64,000 nucleotides of DNA, from NCBI RefSeq assembly GCF_910589235.1, contig NC_060962.1, forward strand, positions 8,904,088-8,968,087, in the 5' to 3' direction. Source of the DNA: Vespa crabro (Eukaryota > Arthropoda > Insecta > Hymenoptera > Vespidae). Below the pieces are notes generated by a model that ran no database searches, was not told where the DNA came from, and was given only the letters and a program-made list of their open reading frames with translations. Below are positions 1 through 11,520 of the stretch, piece after piece. How positions within the stretch are numbered: position 1 is the stretch's first letter; each line of letters begins with the position of its first letter. A program made the translations under genes and the position numbers.

Positions 1-257
1 CGTATTAGCTCATACCTGATGTAATAGTCAATGTGATCTATCAGCTGACTCTCGTACAATCTCGAGTATCGATAAATAGAACGTGAAAGTTATTAATATG
101 TCGAAATTAACCGGAAGTTAGATTGAAGACGTCGAGGTGCACGTTGCTAAAGTTAGAATTTCTTTCGGAAATAAACTCGTTTGGAATGCATGACAACGGC
201 TACGACGAGGAATATGAAACGCGCGATAAATATGGCGAATGCCTGTTATTATTCCAG

Positions 258-407
258 GCGAAGTCGTGCAGAGACCGTCTTGGGGAAAGGATCAACCGAA
301 TAATTACAACGGTGAGCAAAACTGCGTTGTGCTGGACGGCGGTCGTGGTTGGCTTTGGAATGACGTTGGTTGTAACCTTGACTACCTTCACTGGATCTGT
401 CAAAGCA
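258..407 (+). other. fw: fw exon encoding the C-terminal half of the C-type lectin domain
   Basis: The frame is entered with one base carried over, as in the downstream sushi exons. The reading contains WGKDQPNNYNGEQNC and later WNDVGCNLDYLHWIC. These are the conserved end of a C-type lectin fold: a QPN sugar/Ca-site tripeptide in the EPN/QPD position, then the WND Ca-binding motif and the closing cysteines. QPN differs from both the EPN and QPD forms, so sugar specificity cannot be read off. The acceptor is the AG at 256-257; upstream of it this frame hits stops at 191 and 215, which fixes the exon start. The donor is GTTAGT at 408. The first half of the domain must lie in an exon left of the window. 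Confidence 0.82.
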
Positions 408-3400
408 GTTAGTGTCTTAACAAATTTTCTATTACTCTCGATTTCGAATGCAGGTATTACAAATAAAATATCATTTTTTTAGGGCCGCCACTTTGCGGTA
501 GTCCAGAAAAATTAGAAAATACGACGATAATTGGTACGAAAAGAGTAATAGGATCGACGATAGAATACACTTGTCCCGAGGGTCATATGCTGATTGGCTC
601 GAAAACACGTACTTGCGAATCTAGCGGATTTTGGAGCGACGCACCTCCGACCTGCAAATGTAAATGTCTTAAATAGGGAGTGAGGGAGGGAACGAGGGAA
701 AAGCAAAAAAAGAGGCAAAAAAAGAGAAAGAAAAAAAAAACGAAAGAAGAGAAATAAGTAAAGAATCTTGTAGAATTAAAGTCACGTAGGAGAGAGTGAG
801 TTTCGTTCGTATTTTCAGTCGTCGACTGTGGCCCCTTACCCGAGCTGGACAACGGAGTGATCACGTTATTAGAAAGCAGAACGACGCATGGTGCATTGGC
901 CGATTATGCTTGTAACGAGAATTATACGCTCGTGGGTGACACGAGACGAAGATGTGGTGACGGGGGTATTTGGAGCGGACATAAACCACAGTGTCTGTGT
1001 GAGTAGATTTTTTTCTTTTCTTTTTTTTTCTTTCTTTCTTATCTTTAACATACTCGATTGGCACAAGGACAACGGGTTTTTAAATGTTACGATGAAAATT
1101 CCAGTCGATTGGTGTCCAGAACCGCCAGAGGTGAATGGTGGATTGGTCGCGTTAACCGGAAGAAGAGCTGGCTCAACGGCAAGTTATTCCTGTCAAAATG
1201 GATTTATCTTATTTGGTGACAACGTAAGTTATCGATATGATTGTCCTCCTGAAAAGAAGACGATATCAGAGCTTTTATCCTTACGAATTTTACGAATTTT
1301 GAAGGTTCTAAATTGTGACATTGGAGGTGAATGGTCTGGCAAGGCTCCTCAATGTCGTTTCGTCGATTGCGGAACACCCGCACAAATTGAATTTGGTACT
1401 ATCACTCTTCTCAATGGTACTACCACCGTCGGAAGTTTAGGGGTTTATGCCTGTCAGGATGATTATTGGTTGGTCGGTGAAGGAAAACAGGAATGTACTA
1501 AGGAAGGAAAGTGGAGTCATGATACGCCATCCTGCGAATGTAAGTTTGTTTGTTTGTTTTTCTTTTTTTTTCTTTTTTTTTTTTTGAAAATCCAAGTAAA
1601 ATGAAAAGAAACAATTGGACCGATCCAAATAAAAAGACTAAGGCAATTGTATCGGGGAATATGTTAACAGTGATAACGTGCGAGGAACCGGAAGTACCAA
1701 GTGGAAGTTACGTCATCGGTTACGATCTAAACGTTCACAGCGTGATAGAGTACCATTGCGAGACCGGATATCTCCTTCATGGAGAAGCAACGCATACTTG
1801 TGGAAAGGATGGCGAATGGACTGGAGACGTACCTACTTGCGAATGTAAGTTATTTGTTCTTATGTTCTATGAACTGTTAAACAAGACAAACATTCGGGCT
1901 ATATATATATATATAGATCGTTATAAATCTCTCGTTATTACGACAGATATAGACTGTGCCAAGGTTCTACCTGTATTGAACGGTGCTGTGGAATACGTTA
2001 ATGGTACGACTCACCTTGGAAGTGAAATAACTTATGGTTGCACCAAAAACTATCGATTGAACGGCGTTTCTAGAAGATATTGCTTGGACAATGGACAATG
2101 GAGCGATGCCACGCCAAAGTGCGAAGGTAAAATCTTAATGATTAATCGAATATAATTGTCGTTTATAAAAATATAACAATTTTATTATAAACTTATAACA
2201 CTTTCTTGTAGAAATTCGATGTCCCGAGCCAATTTTAGCGGAGCATGGTATTCTTTCGGTTACCGGAAACGATCGAATGTATGGAAGAACATTGATACGT
2301 ACTGGGACAGCTGAAAATTCAAATACCGGGGCGACTTCTTACAAGATCGGTGCATTGGCTAAATACAGATGTGAAAGAGGTTACAAGGTTGTCGGAGAAC
2401 CACTGTCAACCTGCGAGGATAATGGAAAGTGGAGTGGCGAGGTGCCACAATGCGTCTGTAAGATACGATACACGATACCTTCCCGACACACACCCTTAAC
2501 TTTTCGTTTCGAGACACTTGATACGTGTCATACGCGACTCCATAGTTATATAAGTAAATAAGAAAAGAAAAAGACGTACGAGCTAAGAGTATTTGAGATA
2601 AACCATTGCAAAGTTCTATCTTTTCGTAGACGTCGATTGTGGAAAACCTGAACAAATACAACATGGCCGTTACACATTAACATCGAACGCTACGTATTAT
2701 GGCGCTGCGGCACTTTACGAATGCGACGGAAACTTCGAATTGGATGGTTTCGCTAGAAGATTATGTTTAGAAAATGCCACTTGGAGCGGTAATACACCCG
2801 TTTGCCGAGGTAAACATAACGAATACGAATGAAAGGAATTTTTCAAACGAGTCATATAAATTGTCAATATTAAATCATTCACAAATATTATTTCCTTTAA
2901 TTATCTTTATCTCTCTATATAGAAATCAGATGTAGAGATCCAGAAAAGGATGGTGTCCTATCGACTCAAGTATCAACTCATAGCGTCGGCGGTGTTGCTC
3001 ATTATAGTTGTCCAAAAGGTTTCTATATGGAAGGCAACGAAACAAGATTTTGTTTGCAAAATGGTACCTGGAGCGACACAACGCCCGCTTGCTTTTGTTA
3101 GTACTTAAATAATCGTATATAACCTATCGTTCGATCTCAATGTTTATCATCGCATTATTTTTGTATTTAGCTATCGATTGTAAACATCCAGGACCGATAG
3201 AAAACGGAAGAGTGATAGTAGTAAATGGTTCCACTACTTACGGAGGTGCAGCTGAGTATCACTGTCTTCCACAATTCGAACGAGTGGGACCTTTCCTCAG
3301 GAAATGTTTGGACACGGGTTATTGGAGCGGAGACGAACCTAAATGCGAGCGTACGTTGGATCAATGTTTACATTTCGGAGCTCTCCTTGAACCGTCTTCC

Positions 3401-3441
3401 TATTAATCACGATATTAGCTCGTTTAGAAACACACATACAC

Positions 3442-3488
<47 letters not shown>

Positions 3489-4080
3489 CGTCGTCAGTCT
3501 ATTATATCTACATATTGATTATTAATAATGACAAATCATATATAAATGTTTAGTAATGACGAACGAAGTTGCCGAAGCTCAAGGAGTTGGTACGAGCGTT
3601 GGTATAGGAGCTGCGGTTATCATCTTCATCCTGATCATCCTAGGATTGGTATACTTAAGACTGTGAGATTCGTTGATTCCACGAAACAATGATTTAATTT
3701 GATCAAATTAAATAAAATAATAGAAAGAAAATTAACTTATTTATTTGTATTATTATTATTATTGTTATTATTATTATCATTATTATTATTATTTCAGACG
3801 AAAAGCTACACCCGTGAAGAACACAGAAAATGTTCAAGCGGCTGAAAGGAAGGAAGATCAAAACGCAGCCGTTATGTCTTACGCGACCTTGAACGATGGG
3901 ACGCCTAGTACGATGTACGAAAATGTACCGGAGGACGGTCTTTATGATAATCCGTATAGCATAAGCGGCAGTATGTACGGGTAAGTTAAATTATCGTCAT
4001 TACTTTTTCTTTTCTTTTTTTAATTTATTCTAAAAAAAAAAAATAAATAAGAAAAAAAATAGAAATAAAAAATAAATAAA

Positions 4081-4123
<43 letters not shown>

Positions 4124-4232
4124 TTGCAGATACGGAAATACCCGAAGAGTGTACGGTAGAACGGGTCATTACGAGGCTGAACCAATATCGAATAGAAACG
4201 GCATTACGATCAATGGCGTCTCCGTACGATAG
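258..4232 (+). CDS. fw: Furrowed-like selectin (C-type lectin, ten sushi domains, membrane segment), 5' end outside window
   Basis: Coding exons read as 258-407, 483-659, 819-998, 1105-1223, 1305-1539, 1671-1844, 1947-2126, 2212-2457, 2630-2809, 2923-3096, 3171-3350, 3554-3662, 3798-3980 and 4130-4232 (TAG stop). They give 795 residues plus a partial first codon. The order is the end of a C-type lectin domain, ten sushi/CCP domains each with four cysteines and a Trp before the last Cys, a hydrophobic segment of about 22 residues, then a cytoplasmic tail of about 95 residues. Lectin plus ten CCPs plus one membrane pass is the layout of Drosophila Furrowed, a cell-surface selectin-type protein known to act in planar cell polarity through Frizzled. 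Nearly all introns are phase 1, as expected for shuffled sushi exons; exceptions are the intron inside sushi 3 (phase 0) and the last two (phase 2). Sushi 3 and 4 share an exon. The orthology call rests on architecture, not on an alignment. Confidence 0.88.
1224..1304 (+). other. fw: 81-bp phase-0 intron inside fw sushi 3, open in frame
   Basis: The intron starts GTAAGT and ends GAAG before GTTCTAAATTGT. Removing it joins FGDN to VLNCDIGG and restores a normal four-cysteine sushi 3. The intron is 27 codons long with no stop in the reading frame, so retention would insert 27 residues, including one extra Cys, without a frameshift. Confidence 0.8.
2212..2457 (+). other. fw: fw sushi 7 exon, enlarged
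   Basis: This exon is 246 nt against 174-180 nt for the other single-sushi exons, about 22 extra residues. The four cysteines (IRCPEP, YRCERG, STCEDN, PQC) are in place. The extra length falls between Cys 1 and Cys 2 and is rich in Thr, Gly, Asn and Arg, so it is probably an exposed loop. Confidence 0.85.
3554..4232 (+). other. fw: fw membrane segment and cytoplasmic tail (three exons)
   Basis: Exon 3554-3662 encodes a short stalk and the hydrophobic run VGIGAAVIIFILIILGLVYL, followed by RLRK, which fits a stop-transfer signal with the tail inside the cell. Exon 3798-3980 carries SYATL, TMYENV and GLYDNPYS, closely spaced tyrosines in contexts typical of SH2-docking sites (YENV is pYxN; YDNP is pYxN and also YxxP). 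Exon 4130-4232 adds GYGNTRRVYGR and ends NGVSVR. The introns between them contain (ATT)n and (AATA)n runs. Phosphorylation is an inference from motif only. Confidence 0.85.
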
Positions 4233-5050
4233 TTTACGTGAAACAACACCCTCCTGTATATTTTCTTTTCTTCTTTTTCTTTTTTTCTTTTCTTTTCTTT
4301 CTCTTTTCATTTCCGAAGAAAAATCTCTCCTCTTGATGATGCTTTTTCTTCATTTTATTGCGTACATATACGCAATGATATTTCAAGGTTACGACCTTAT
4401 ATGTACAGGATTTCAGAATTTGGTACGTGATAGGGTACCCAATTCGCCTTCGCATTATTTATATTATCGCAATTCGATATCAAGTCGATACGTGTAAATA
4501 AACAGTGAGTTTAGTTTAAGAGACATTAATTCGATGATTTTGAATTCCATACGATGATTGATAAGAACGATACGATTATGAATATGTTTCATATCATTTT
4601 TTTTCTTTTTTTTTTTTTTTTTAGTGCATATATATTTTCTTGTTTATAGAAAAAAATTTTTTAAAGTAAAAAAAAAAAAATAATAGTAATAATAATGATA
4701 ATAATGATAATAACGATGAACGTCGAACGTGTGTCCGAAATTTGTTTGAACGTTCGAAGAAATAAGAAAAAAGCCAGAAAAAAAAAAAAAAGTGAAATCG
4801 ATCGTTCGTTCGACTACTTTCGAAGCATCGATTACGTACTTACATTTGTATGATTCTGTATATAAAATTGTTCCAATTATATAGAATTCATTGTTCTTAT
4901 AGAATTTAAGCTACACGTTGTAGTATAAATATATCTATACGTACGTCGAGATTACGTTTTTTGTTGTTATTTTTATTTTTTTTTTTTTTTTTTTTTTTTT
5001 TCTTTCTTTTCGATCAAATGCGAATAAAGAATCGACGAGTTTGTTTTGAA
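4233..5050 (+). other. fw: fw 3' UTR with candidate poly(A) signals
   Basis: AT-rich sequence with several T- and A-runs after the fw stop. AATAAA occurs at 4497-4502 and again at 5023-5028. The second is followed by a GT-rich stretch (gagtttgttttgaatg), a plausible downstream element, so the transcript may end near 5045. Use of either site is not proven by sequence. Confidence 0.5.
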
Positions 5051-6040
5051 TGCGGCCTTTCTTTTTTATTCCAAACGAAGTATTAAAAACAAAGAAAAAA
5101 AAAAAAAAAAAAAAAAACAGTCATTAAGAAGAAGAAGAAGAAAAAAAAGCATAATATAAATTATATAGAGGTTATAGAGGTTATATACGATGCAAGAAGT
5201 AATTAAAAATTAAATATAAATGTAGATTAGAAATTGATCAATGGACGTACGAAGTTGCTAAAAGGAGTTAAGAATTCTTCTTTCTTGAACACTGAACACC
5301 AAACACAGATCTTCATTTTTCAATTTTCACTTTGACGTATAAAACCAAAAACGTATTGGCGGGAAGTACTGTTGAAAAAGCGTTTTACGTTTTGAAATAA
5401 ATTTCCGAGGAAATTTAGTTCAATCGTCGTGCTGCAGATGGCGCTATCCATCCTAAAGTCATACACTCAATTTGTTTGTTATATTTCTTCATTTAAAAAG
5501 AGAAAAAAGAAAAAAGAAGAAAAAAAACGAAAAATCCCATCTATTAAAACTCGATATGGAAACAAGAATTAACGTGGTACATTTTATCAGAACAAATCGT
5601 ATCCAAATATGGTAATGAACTTTCCAACGAGAGTACCATATTCCAAGTATGGTGAAACGAAGAACTACCATTCAGGATCGTAACTAAAGATTTCGTATCC
5701 TTACCTTTACACATCAACCGATATAAACATATTTCTTTTTTTCTTAAATTAAAAAAATATTGAAATAATATACGTCTTAATTGAACATTGATAAATCATT
5801 ATCTGACGCGTCATATTTAAATTCGTTGATTATTCATTCATTATTACTGATGAGACGATGATAATTCGAATTAATTTTTTACAAAGTCATTATTTAGAAA
5901 ATTCGAAAGCTCGTGATTGTTGCATTTGATTAAAAAAAAAAAGAAAAGAAAAAAAAAGAAAAAATAATAACCCCCTTCGAAAAAAGTTGTCACTACGTTG
6001 TTTCATAAGTACATAGCCATAAAATTCTGATGGTACTTCA
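5051..6040. other. Intergenic region between fw and sqh
   Basis: No coding exon was found on either strand. It holds poly-A runs near 5093-5117 and 5934-5963 and otherwise AT-rich unique sequence. CAGATGGCG occurs at 5435-5443 and again just downstream at 6039-6047 (see the promoter entry). Confidence 0.6.
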
Positions 6041-6154
6041 GATGGCGTTAGTAGTCCGGGTGTGGTGAATAAACTGCAGAGTGACGAGTGAGGTGACTCA
6101 TATTGTTCAACGACGCTCTTTGCCTTTCTTGTATTCTTTTCTCGTTAATATCAG
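6030..6154 (+). promoter_or_regulatory. sqh: sqh promoter region and non-coding first exon
   Basis: A GC-richer stretch ends in TATCAG|GTAAGT, a consensus donor at 6155. The acceptor at 7081-7082 (tttttttcttcag) precedes the sqh ATG by 11 bases, so 6155-7082 is most simply a 5' UTR intron. CAGATGGCGTTA at 6039-6050 nearly matches CAGATGGCGCTA at 5435-5446. Both contain the ATGGCG core bound by YY1/Pleiohomeotic-type factors, often seen close to start sites of housekeeping genes. The transcription start itself is not identified. No TATA box was noted. Confidence 0.5.
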
Positions 6155-7082
6155 GTAAGTTAAAATTTGTTCTTATATTTTTACAATATTCCAACCGATC
6201 GAGAATTCTTTTTAACACAATATAAACATATAATTTCTATCCCAAAAATTGTGTAACGATAGATCTCTATCTGCATACGTTCGTACAGCCATTATTGTTT
6301 CGTATTATAATCTTTCAATGTTTCTTCGATTTTTTTTTTATCGCGTCAAGATTATTAAGAAATAGAATGAATATTTGATGTATCTTTGAACTAATATTAT
6401 TTTGTCCCATTATTTTGCATTATCATTCGATGAAACGAAATTTATACGAGACTTTAGCAGCATGAAAATGACAATGCAGTGCAGTATATAGCGATAAAAG
6501 AACCAGATGTATAAATCCAATTTAGCATATTGCTATAACGATTAGAAAAGTAATATAATTACGAACGAATGATAGAAGTGACTAATATTTTGTAATAAAA
6601 TATAATTAATCTTTCTAAAAATTCAATGAAATATAGTGCTAGTTGTTCAATGAAAATTATTTTATGTCGCAATATGATTTCGTAAAATCCTTTATGATTT
6701 ATTTCGTATTATTTGAAATTTCCAAGTACAAGTAATGGTTAGTTAAAAATAAATGTTCGTTATTAATTGTTTTTTTTCACGGATGAAACGAATCAAGTTT
6801 TGAGATAAGCGTTAAAAAAAGTGTTGAGTTTAATGCCCTCGTAATCGTGCGCTCGTGCAAGTCATATTATTTTTATCCCAATTTCGGTCGCGTCCAAATT
6901 TTCTGAATTAATTATCCGAAAATAAATAGCGTCGATAATGGTGTCTTGGCAAAGTCGCATAGGAGATATAAAAAGAAAAATCCACGTTAACAAATAAACT
7001 TTGTCAAATTGTATAATTGTGCTCAATTATTAATAATTAACTTATGGTATTAACATAACTACGTATGATTTTTTTTCTTCAG
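6155..7082 (+). other. sqh: sqh 5' UTR intron
   Basis: A 928-bp intron with donor GTAAGTTAA and a pyrimidine-rich acceptor. Its content is AT-rich unique DNA with no open frame, no RNA gene recognised and no long microsatellite. Confidence 0.6.
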
Positions 7083-7093
7083 TCAATCACAAA

Positions 7094-7780
7094 ATGTCTG
7101 CCCGTAAAACAGCAGGCCGCCGGGCAACTACAAAGAAGCGTGCACAACGTGCGACGTCTAATGTATTTGCAATGTTCGATCAAGCACAAATCGCAGAATT
7201 CAAAGAAGCATTCAATATGATCGATCAGAATCACGATGGATTCATAGACAAGGAAGATCTTCACGATATGCTTGCCTCGCTTGGTAAGTAACACAATCCT
7301 ACATTCGAGCAAATATATAAACGAATAACTTATACTATATCAAAATATTTATATATTTTGTAGGTAAGAATCCCACTGACGAATATTTAGAAGCTATGAT
7401 GAACGAAGCACTTGGTCCAATCAATTTCACAATGTTTCTAACCTTATTCGGTGAGAGACTTCAAGGTACCGATCCTGAGGATGTTATTAAGAATGCGTTT
7501 GGTTGTTTCGACGAAGAAAACACTGGTCACATAAATGAAGAACGTCTGCGTGAACTCTTGACAACCATGGGTGACAGGTAATCCTATGAAAAGTTTTCTT
7601 TCTTCATATTGACGTTTAAAGATAAGCAATAATTATAATAATATATCGTACATTTACAGATTCACCGACGACGATGTCGATGAAATGTATCGCGAAGCAC
7701 CCATTAAAGGATCCATGTTTGATTATTTAGAATTCACACGAATTTTGAAACATGGAGCTAAAGATAAAGACGAACAGTGA
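7094..7780 (+). CDS. sqh: Non-muscle myosin II regulatory light chain (spaghetti squash)
   Basis: Exons 7094-7283, 7364-7577 and 7660-7780 (TGA) encode 174 residues, the family length. The protein binds the neck of non-muscle myosin II heavy chain and, when phosphorylated, activates contractility in cytokinesis and epithelial morphogenesis. The basic N terminus (MSARKTAGRR) leads to RAQRATSNVF. T21 and S22, counted with the initiator Met, correspond to the Thr20/Ser21 sites phosphorylated by Rho kinase and MLCK. EF-hand 1 has a full Ca/Mg loop (D44, N46, D48, F50, D52, D55). The later EF-hands have degenerate loops, as usual in this family. The C terminus is KHGAKDKDEQ. The ATG has AAA before it, and two small introns of 80 and 82 bp interrupt the gene. 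It closely resembles the Drosophila protein and shows no defects. Confidence 0.97.
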
Positions 7781-8928
7781 GCATTAAATACAATCTCATC
7801 TCCTCACCGTACGAATCTATTTTCTATCATAAAAAGTAACTTAAGTTTTTCTTTATTTCAATTTTCAAAGTATGCCCGATAAATTATTTATAAAGCATAA
7901 CATTTGAATTTTTAAATCTTTTGATTAGTATTACATTTTCATTCATAGCCATGCCATCTATATTCTTATTATATTTAATATATCCTATATTCTTAATATA
8001 TGCATTATGTCAGAAAAAAATATGTGCCGTTAAAGTATAGGTTATGGTACTCTATTAAAAAGGGAGTTAAAATACTGTGCATTATAAAAGGAGATCAGTA
8101 AGATATGATTTATTGAACTCCCACCATTTTATTATGGTGTATATTAATAATAATAACGAAGCGGTCGATAAGAAAATATACATATAAGATATATTTACAA
8201 ACTTGTAACTGTTGTAGATTTGGCATTTATATTTTAATATAATAATCCACTCCGAATACGACTAATGCCGTTGACTGTCCTCATTCTCAGTTGCAGAAAA
8301 TCCGAAGCACCTACTTTATAATATACACCCATGATCGCGAACGTATGACTAACAATTAATTTGTTGATATTCCATATCACATCAACGTGCGTAATACGTT
8401 AGTTCTCCTTGAGATGACATTACCTTGTTTCTAATACAAGATAATAACTCTGTCGACGTAACAGTGTAAATAATCAATCTTCCTAGAATAGAAAATTAAA
8501 ATAATATATATATATATATATAGGTAATTTATATTTTTATATATAACAAATAATATATTTCATTAACAAGAATTAACGAATGTTGCGATAAGACTTTTAA
8601 CGTATAACATCATAATTCTAATCATAAATCCAAATCCACGTGTATCCGTATCCTTGTCTCTATCATAACCGTAACATCCAATTCCAGATCGAAGAAGATT
8701 CTCATGAACAAAAAAAAAGAAGAAACCATTCTCTTTTAAAAAAGTGTAAAAGAAGAGGATAAAGAAAATAAGATCTTGGTGTAACTACGAAAAGAGAAAC
8801 GAAAAATCGATCGTATCGATCGGAGGAGAGAACGTTTAGGCAAGTCGCAGTATCATTTCCATGTGTTATGAGAGAAGAAAGCAAGGAAACAAGCGATCGA
8901 ATGTTTATTGCGCATAATAACAATAACA

Positions 8929-8959
<31 letters not shown>

Positions 8960-9000
8960 GGAGGGCAAGAAGTCGAAATCTCTTCTCGAAAACGTACGAC
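7781..9000. other. sqh 3' UTR and following intergenic DNA
   Basis: After the sqh stop there is AT-rich sequence with no convincing coding frame. A clear AATAAA soon after the stop was not seen; ATTAAA at about 8056 and A-rich variants are possible cleavage signals. A (TA)n run lies near 8504-8522 and a (CGA)n run at about 8931-8956. The stretch 8220-8700 is unique and not repetitive but has no recognisable feature. Confidence 0.5.
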
Positions 9001-9086
9001 GGTAGTCGTAGCTCGTTTGGCGTAACGCGCATGCGCCATCTCACTAGATAGAACGTGTACCGAGCGGAGCCGCAGTATCATTTCCA
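8846..9086 (+). repeat. 16-bp direct repeat pair near the candidate promoter
   Basis: CGCAGTATCATTTCCA occurs at 8846-8861 and 9071-9086, either side of the NRF1-type palindrome. Both copies are in unique sequence. It could be a paired regulatory site. Confidence 0.7.
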
Positions 9087-9538
9087 CCGTTGACGCGGTA
9101 GGATCTACTCTCTATTCATATAAACATATATATATATATATATCTCACACACACGCACTTTCTCTCTCTCTCTCTTTTTCTCTCTCTCACTCATTTTCAA
9201 TGTTTTTCCCCTACTCTTTCTTTACCTACCGCGCAACCACCTACGTCGCACGCGTCGTTCACGTATCTTTCTCGCTCGTGTAGGCGCATCAGTCGCGCCA
9301 TCTCTCTCTCTCTCTTCCCCTTGTCTCGAGAATAAATAGGGCGGGAGAGAGAAGAGAGAGAGAGAAAGAGAGAAAGAGAAAGAGAGTGAACGAGCGAGTC
9401 GTGTCCGGCGGTGGCCCGGACGAAGGCTGCTGCTGGTGCTGCTGCTGCTGCTGCTGTTGCTGCTGCTGATTCTGATTCTTTCTACTCCATCATCCTTTTT
9501 CTTCTTCTTCATCTCTTTCTTCATCTCTCTCTCACTCA

Positions 9539-9569
<31 letters not shown>

Positions 9570-10446
9570 CCTGTCACTTTCCCTCTTTTTCTTTTGCATC
9601 ATCGTACGTCACTCCTCCCCCTCCTCCCCCCTACACACCCATCGTCCTTTTCCACCACTCCATTCCTTCCTACTACTCCCCTCGCACGAAGGATCAGACT
9701 TCTTTTCTTCTCGCAGTGTGTTCTTCGGTGTTCGATCGACGTGTCGCTTTATTAAACATCTCGCGAGTTCTTCCTCTCTTTATCCTTTTTTTTTTCTTTT
9801 CCGAATAATCAAGAGAGTAAGAGAGAGAGAGGGGGGAGAGGGATAAAGAGAGATAGATTGATAGATAGATGTATTGAAAAAGTATAATCTCTTCAAGATA
9901 TATTCGTGTGTGTGTGTGTGTATGTGTGTGCGTGCGTGTGTGTGTGTGTGTGTATGTGAATAGAAACGAGACAGAACGATGATGCAAGATCGTCGAAATA
10001 TCATCGTAACTTCTTCTCATTCTTATTATTATTCTTCGTCTGTCAACGTTCGAACAAATCCGGATTACGTACTTCTTTTAAATCGACGAGGTTATCCCTC
10101 GAGAGAAATTTTCACGAGAGAGTACGAAAGAGGCTCGTAAAAGTGCCCCTAACTGCGATTAATATTATAGCTTATTCTATTTCTCGTAAAGAGAAAGAGT
10201 AAAAGCTCTCTCCCATTCCTAAGAACTCGGGAGGAGGTATATGGTGCTCTAGGATATATATTATTTTCTTGCTTTGTGACGAAAAGAAAGAAGATAAAGA
10301 AGAGGAGTCGCTCGTGGTAGCTGTGTATACCAGGTGATCGCAGGGAGCTCCTCGCAAAAGGTGGTGTACCTTCGTTCGAAGCGACACCCACCGACCGAGT
10401 CGACCGATCAGCTGTTCGCCGGCCGACGACGCTTCGATTTCTTCAG
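9015..10446 (+). promoter_or_regulatory. Candidate promoter and 5' UTR exon of the downstream CAAX-box gene
   Basis: This is the most CpG-rich block near the gene. It contains GCGCATGCGC at 9027-9036, the palindrome bound by NRF1/Ewg-type factors, followed by GCCATCT. It then runs through (TC)n, (GA)n and (CTG)n tracts and ends in unique GC-rich sequence (10375-10446) with TTCTTCAG|GTTAGT, a good donor at 10447. There is no long ATG frame, so it would be untranslated. If it splices to the acceptor at 32829, the first in-frame ATG is at 32848. This assignment is an inference from the motif, the donor and the orientation; another TSS is possible. Confidence 0.35.
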
Positions 10447-11460
10447 GTTAGTAACGAGACCAACTTTTTTTTCTTTTCTTCCTTTTTCTTTTTTCACCTT
10501 TCCCCTTGTTCTCTCTCCTTTTTGTTTTTTTTTTTGGTTATTTATTTATTTAATTTTTTTCTCCCCCCCTTTTTTTTTTTTTCTTTTTTTTACCTATACC
10601 TCCTAATCTTAATCATCGTTTAGTTTCAAGAACGAGAGAGAATGCAAAATTAAAGGGACATTAGTACGTTCGTTTTTATAAATAATTAATGTAATGAACG
10701 ATCGTATTATTGATCTTAACTCATAAGGAATCACACAAAGAGACAGTCGTATATAGTACGTGTTGACTGATATAAATATTTATGTTCATTCTCAGTTTAT
10801 CAATGGTAACGTTTCGATGATAACGTCGATAAGATCGTTTATAACGCGAGGAATGATGCATCGTTCCCAAAAAAGAAAGAGAAACAAAGAAAATATATTT
10901 ACGTCGTCATCGTAGATTTCTGCTTTTCTCGCGTTACATGTATATCGAGCATAATAAAGGGGCGGAGGTGTTTAGAGTACGATGCGACTCGATTGAATAT
11001 AATTCGTGTCTGGACGATTATCTAGGACACGACTCGATTTTATATACCAAACGAATCACTTCTCGTTCTGAAATGGAGTCTCGTCGCAGAAATATATTAA
11101 ATTTGAAATCAAATCCTTCGAGAGGATATTATACTTTGTGCGAATAAATGTGAAATCTGTACACGGTGTTTGCGCATGTAAAAAAAATATATATATATAT
11201 ATGTGTATGTATATAGATAGAAAGATAGATAGATAGATTGTATAAATCTCTATGGGATTTCAAATGCTATATAGAAAATACTTCGTCATTTAGATTAAAA
11301 ATAATAATCCGATTAGATCACTACTTTAATCTTTATATCGTATTATGATGAGTTTCTTATCGATAACATTTAATCTATTGCGCTTCTATTAATCAGATCT
11401 GAAAGGAAAGGTTTATAAAAAATAATATTTAGTTGATATTTACTAGAAATTTACTTAATA

Positions 11461-11510
<50 letters not shown>

Positions 11511-11520
11511 TATATGTATA
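11461..11520. repeat. (TA)n microsatellite
   Basis: Dinucleotide run broken by TGTA units at its ends. Confidence 0.95.

Noticed and set aside
9222..9846. Several overlapping open frames on both strands (Ser/Arg/Leu-rich)
   Set aside because: They are translations of (TC)n, (GA)n and (CTG)n tracts in a likely promoter or UTR.
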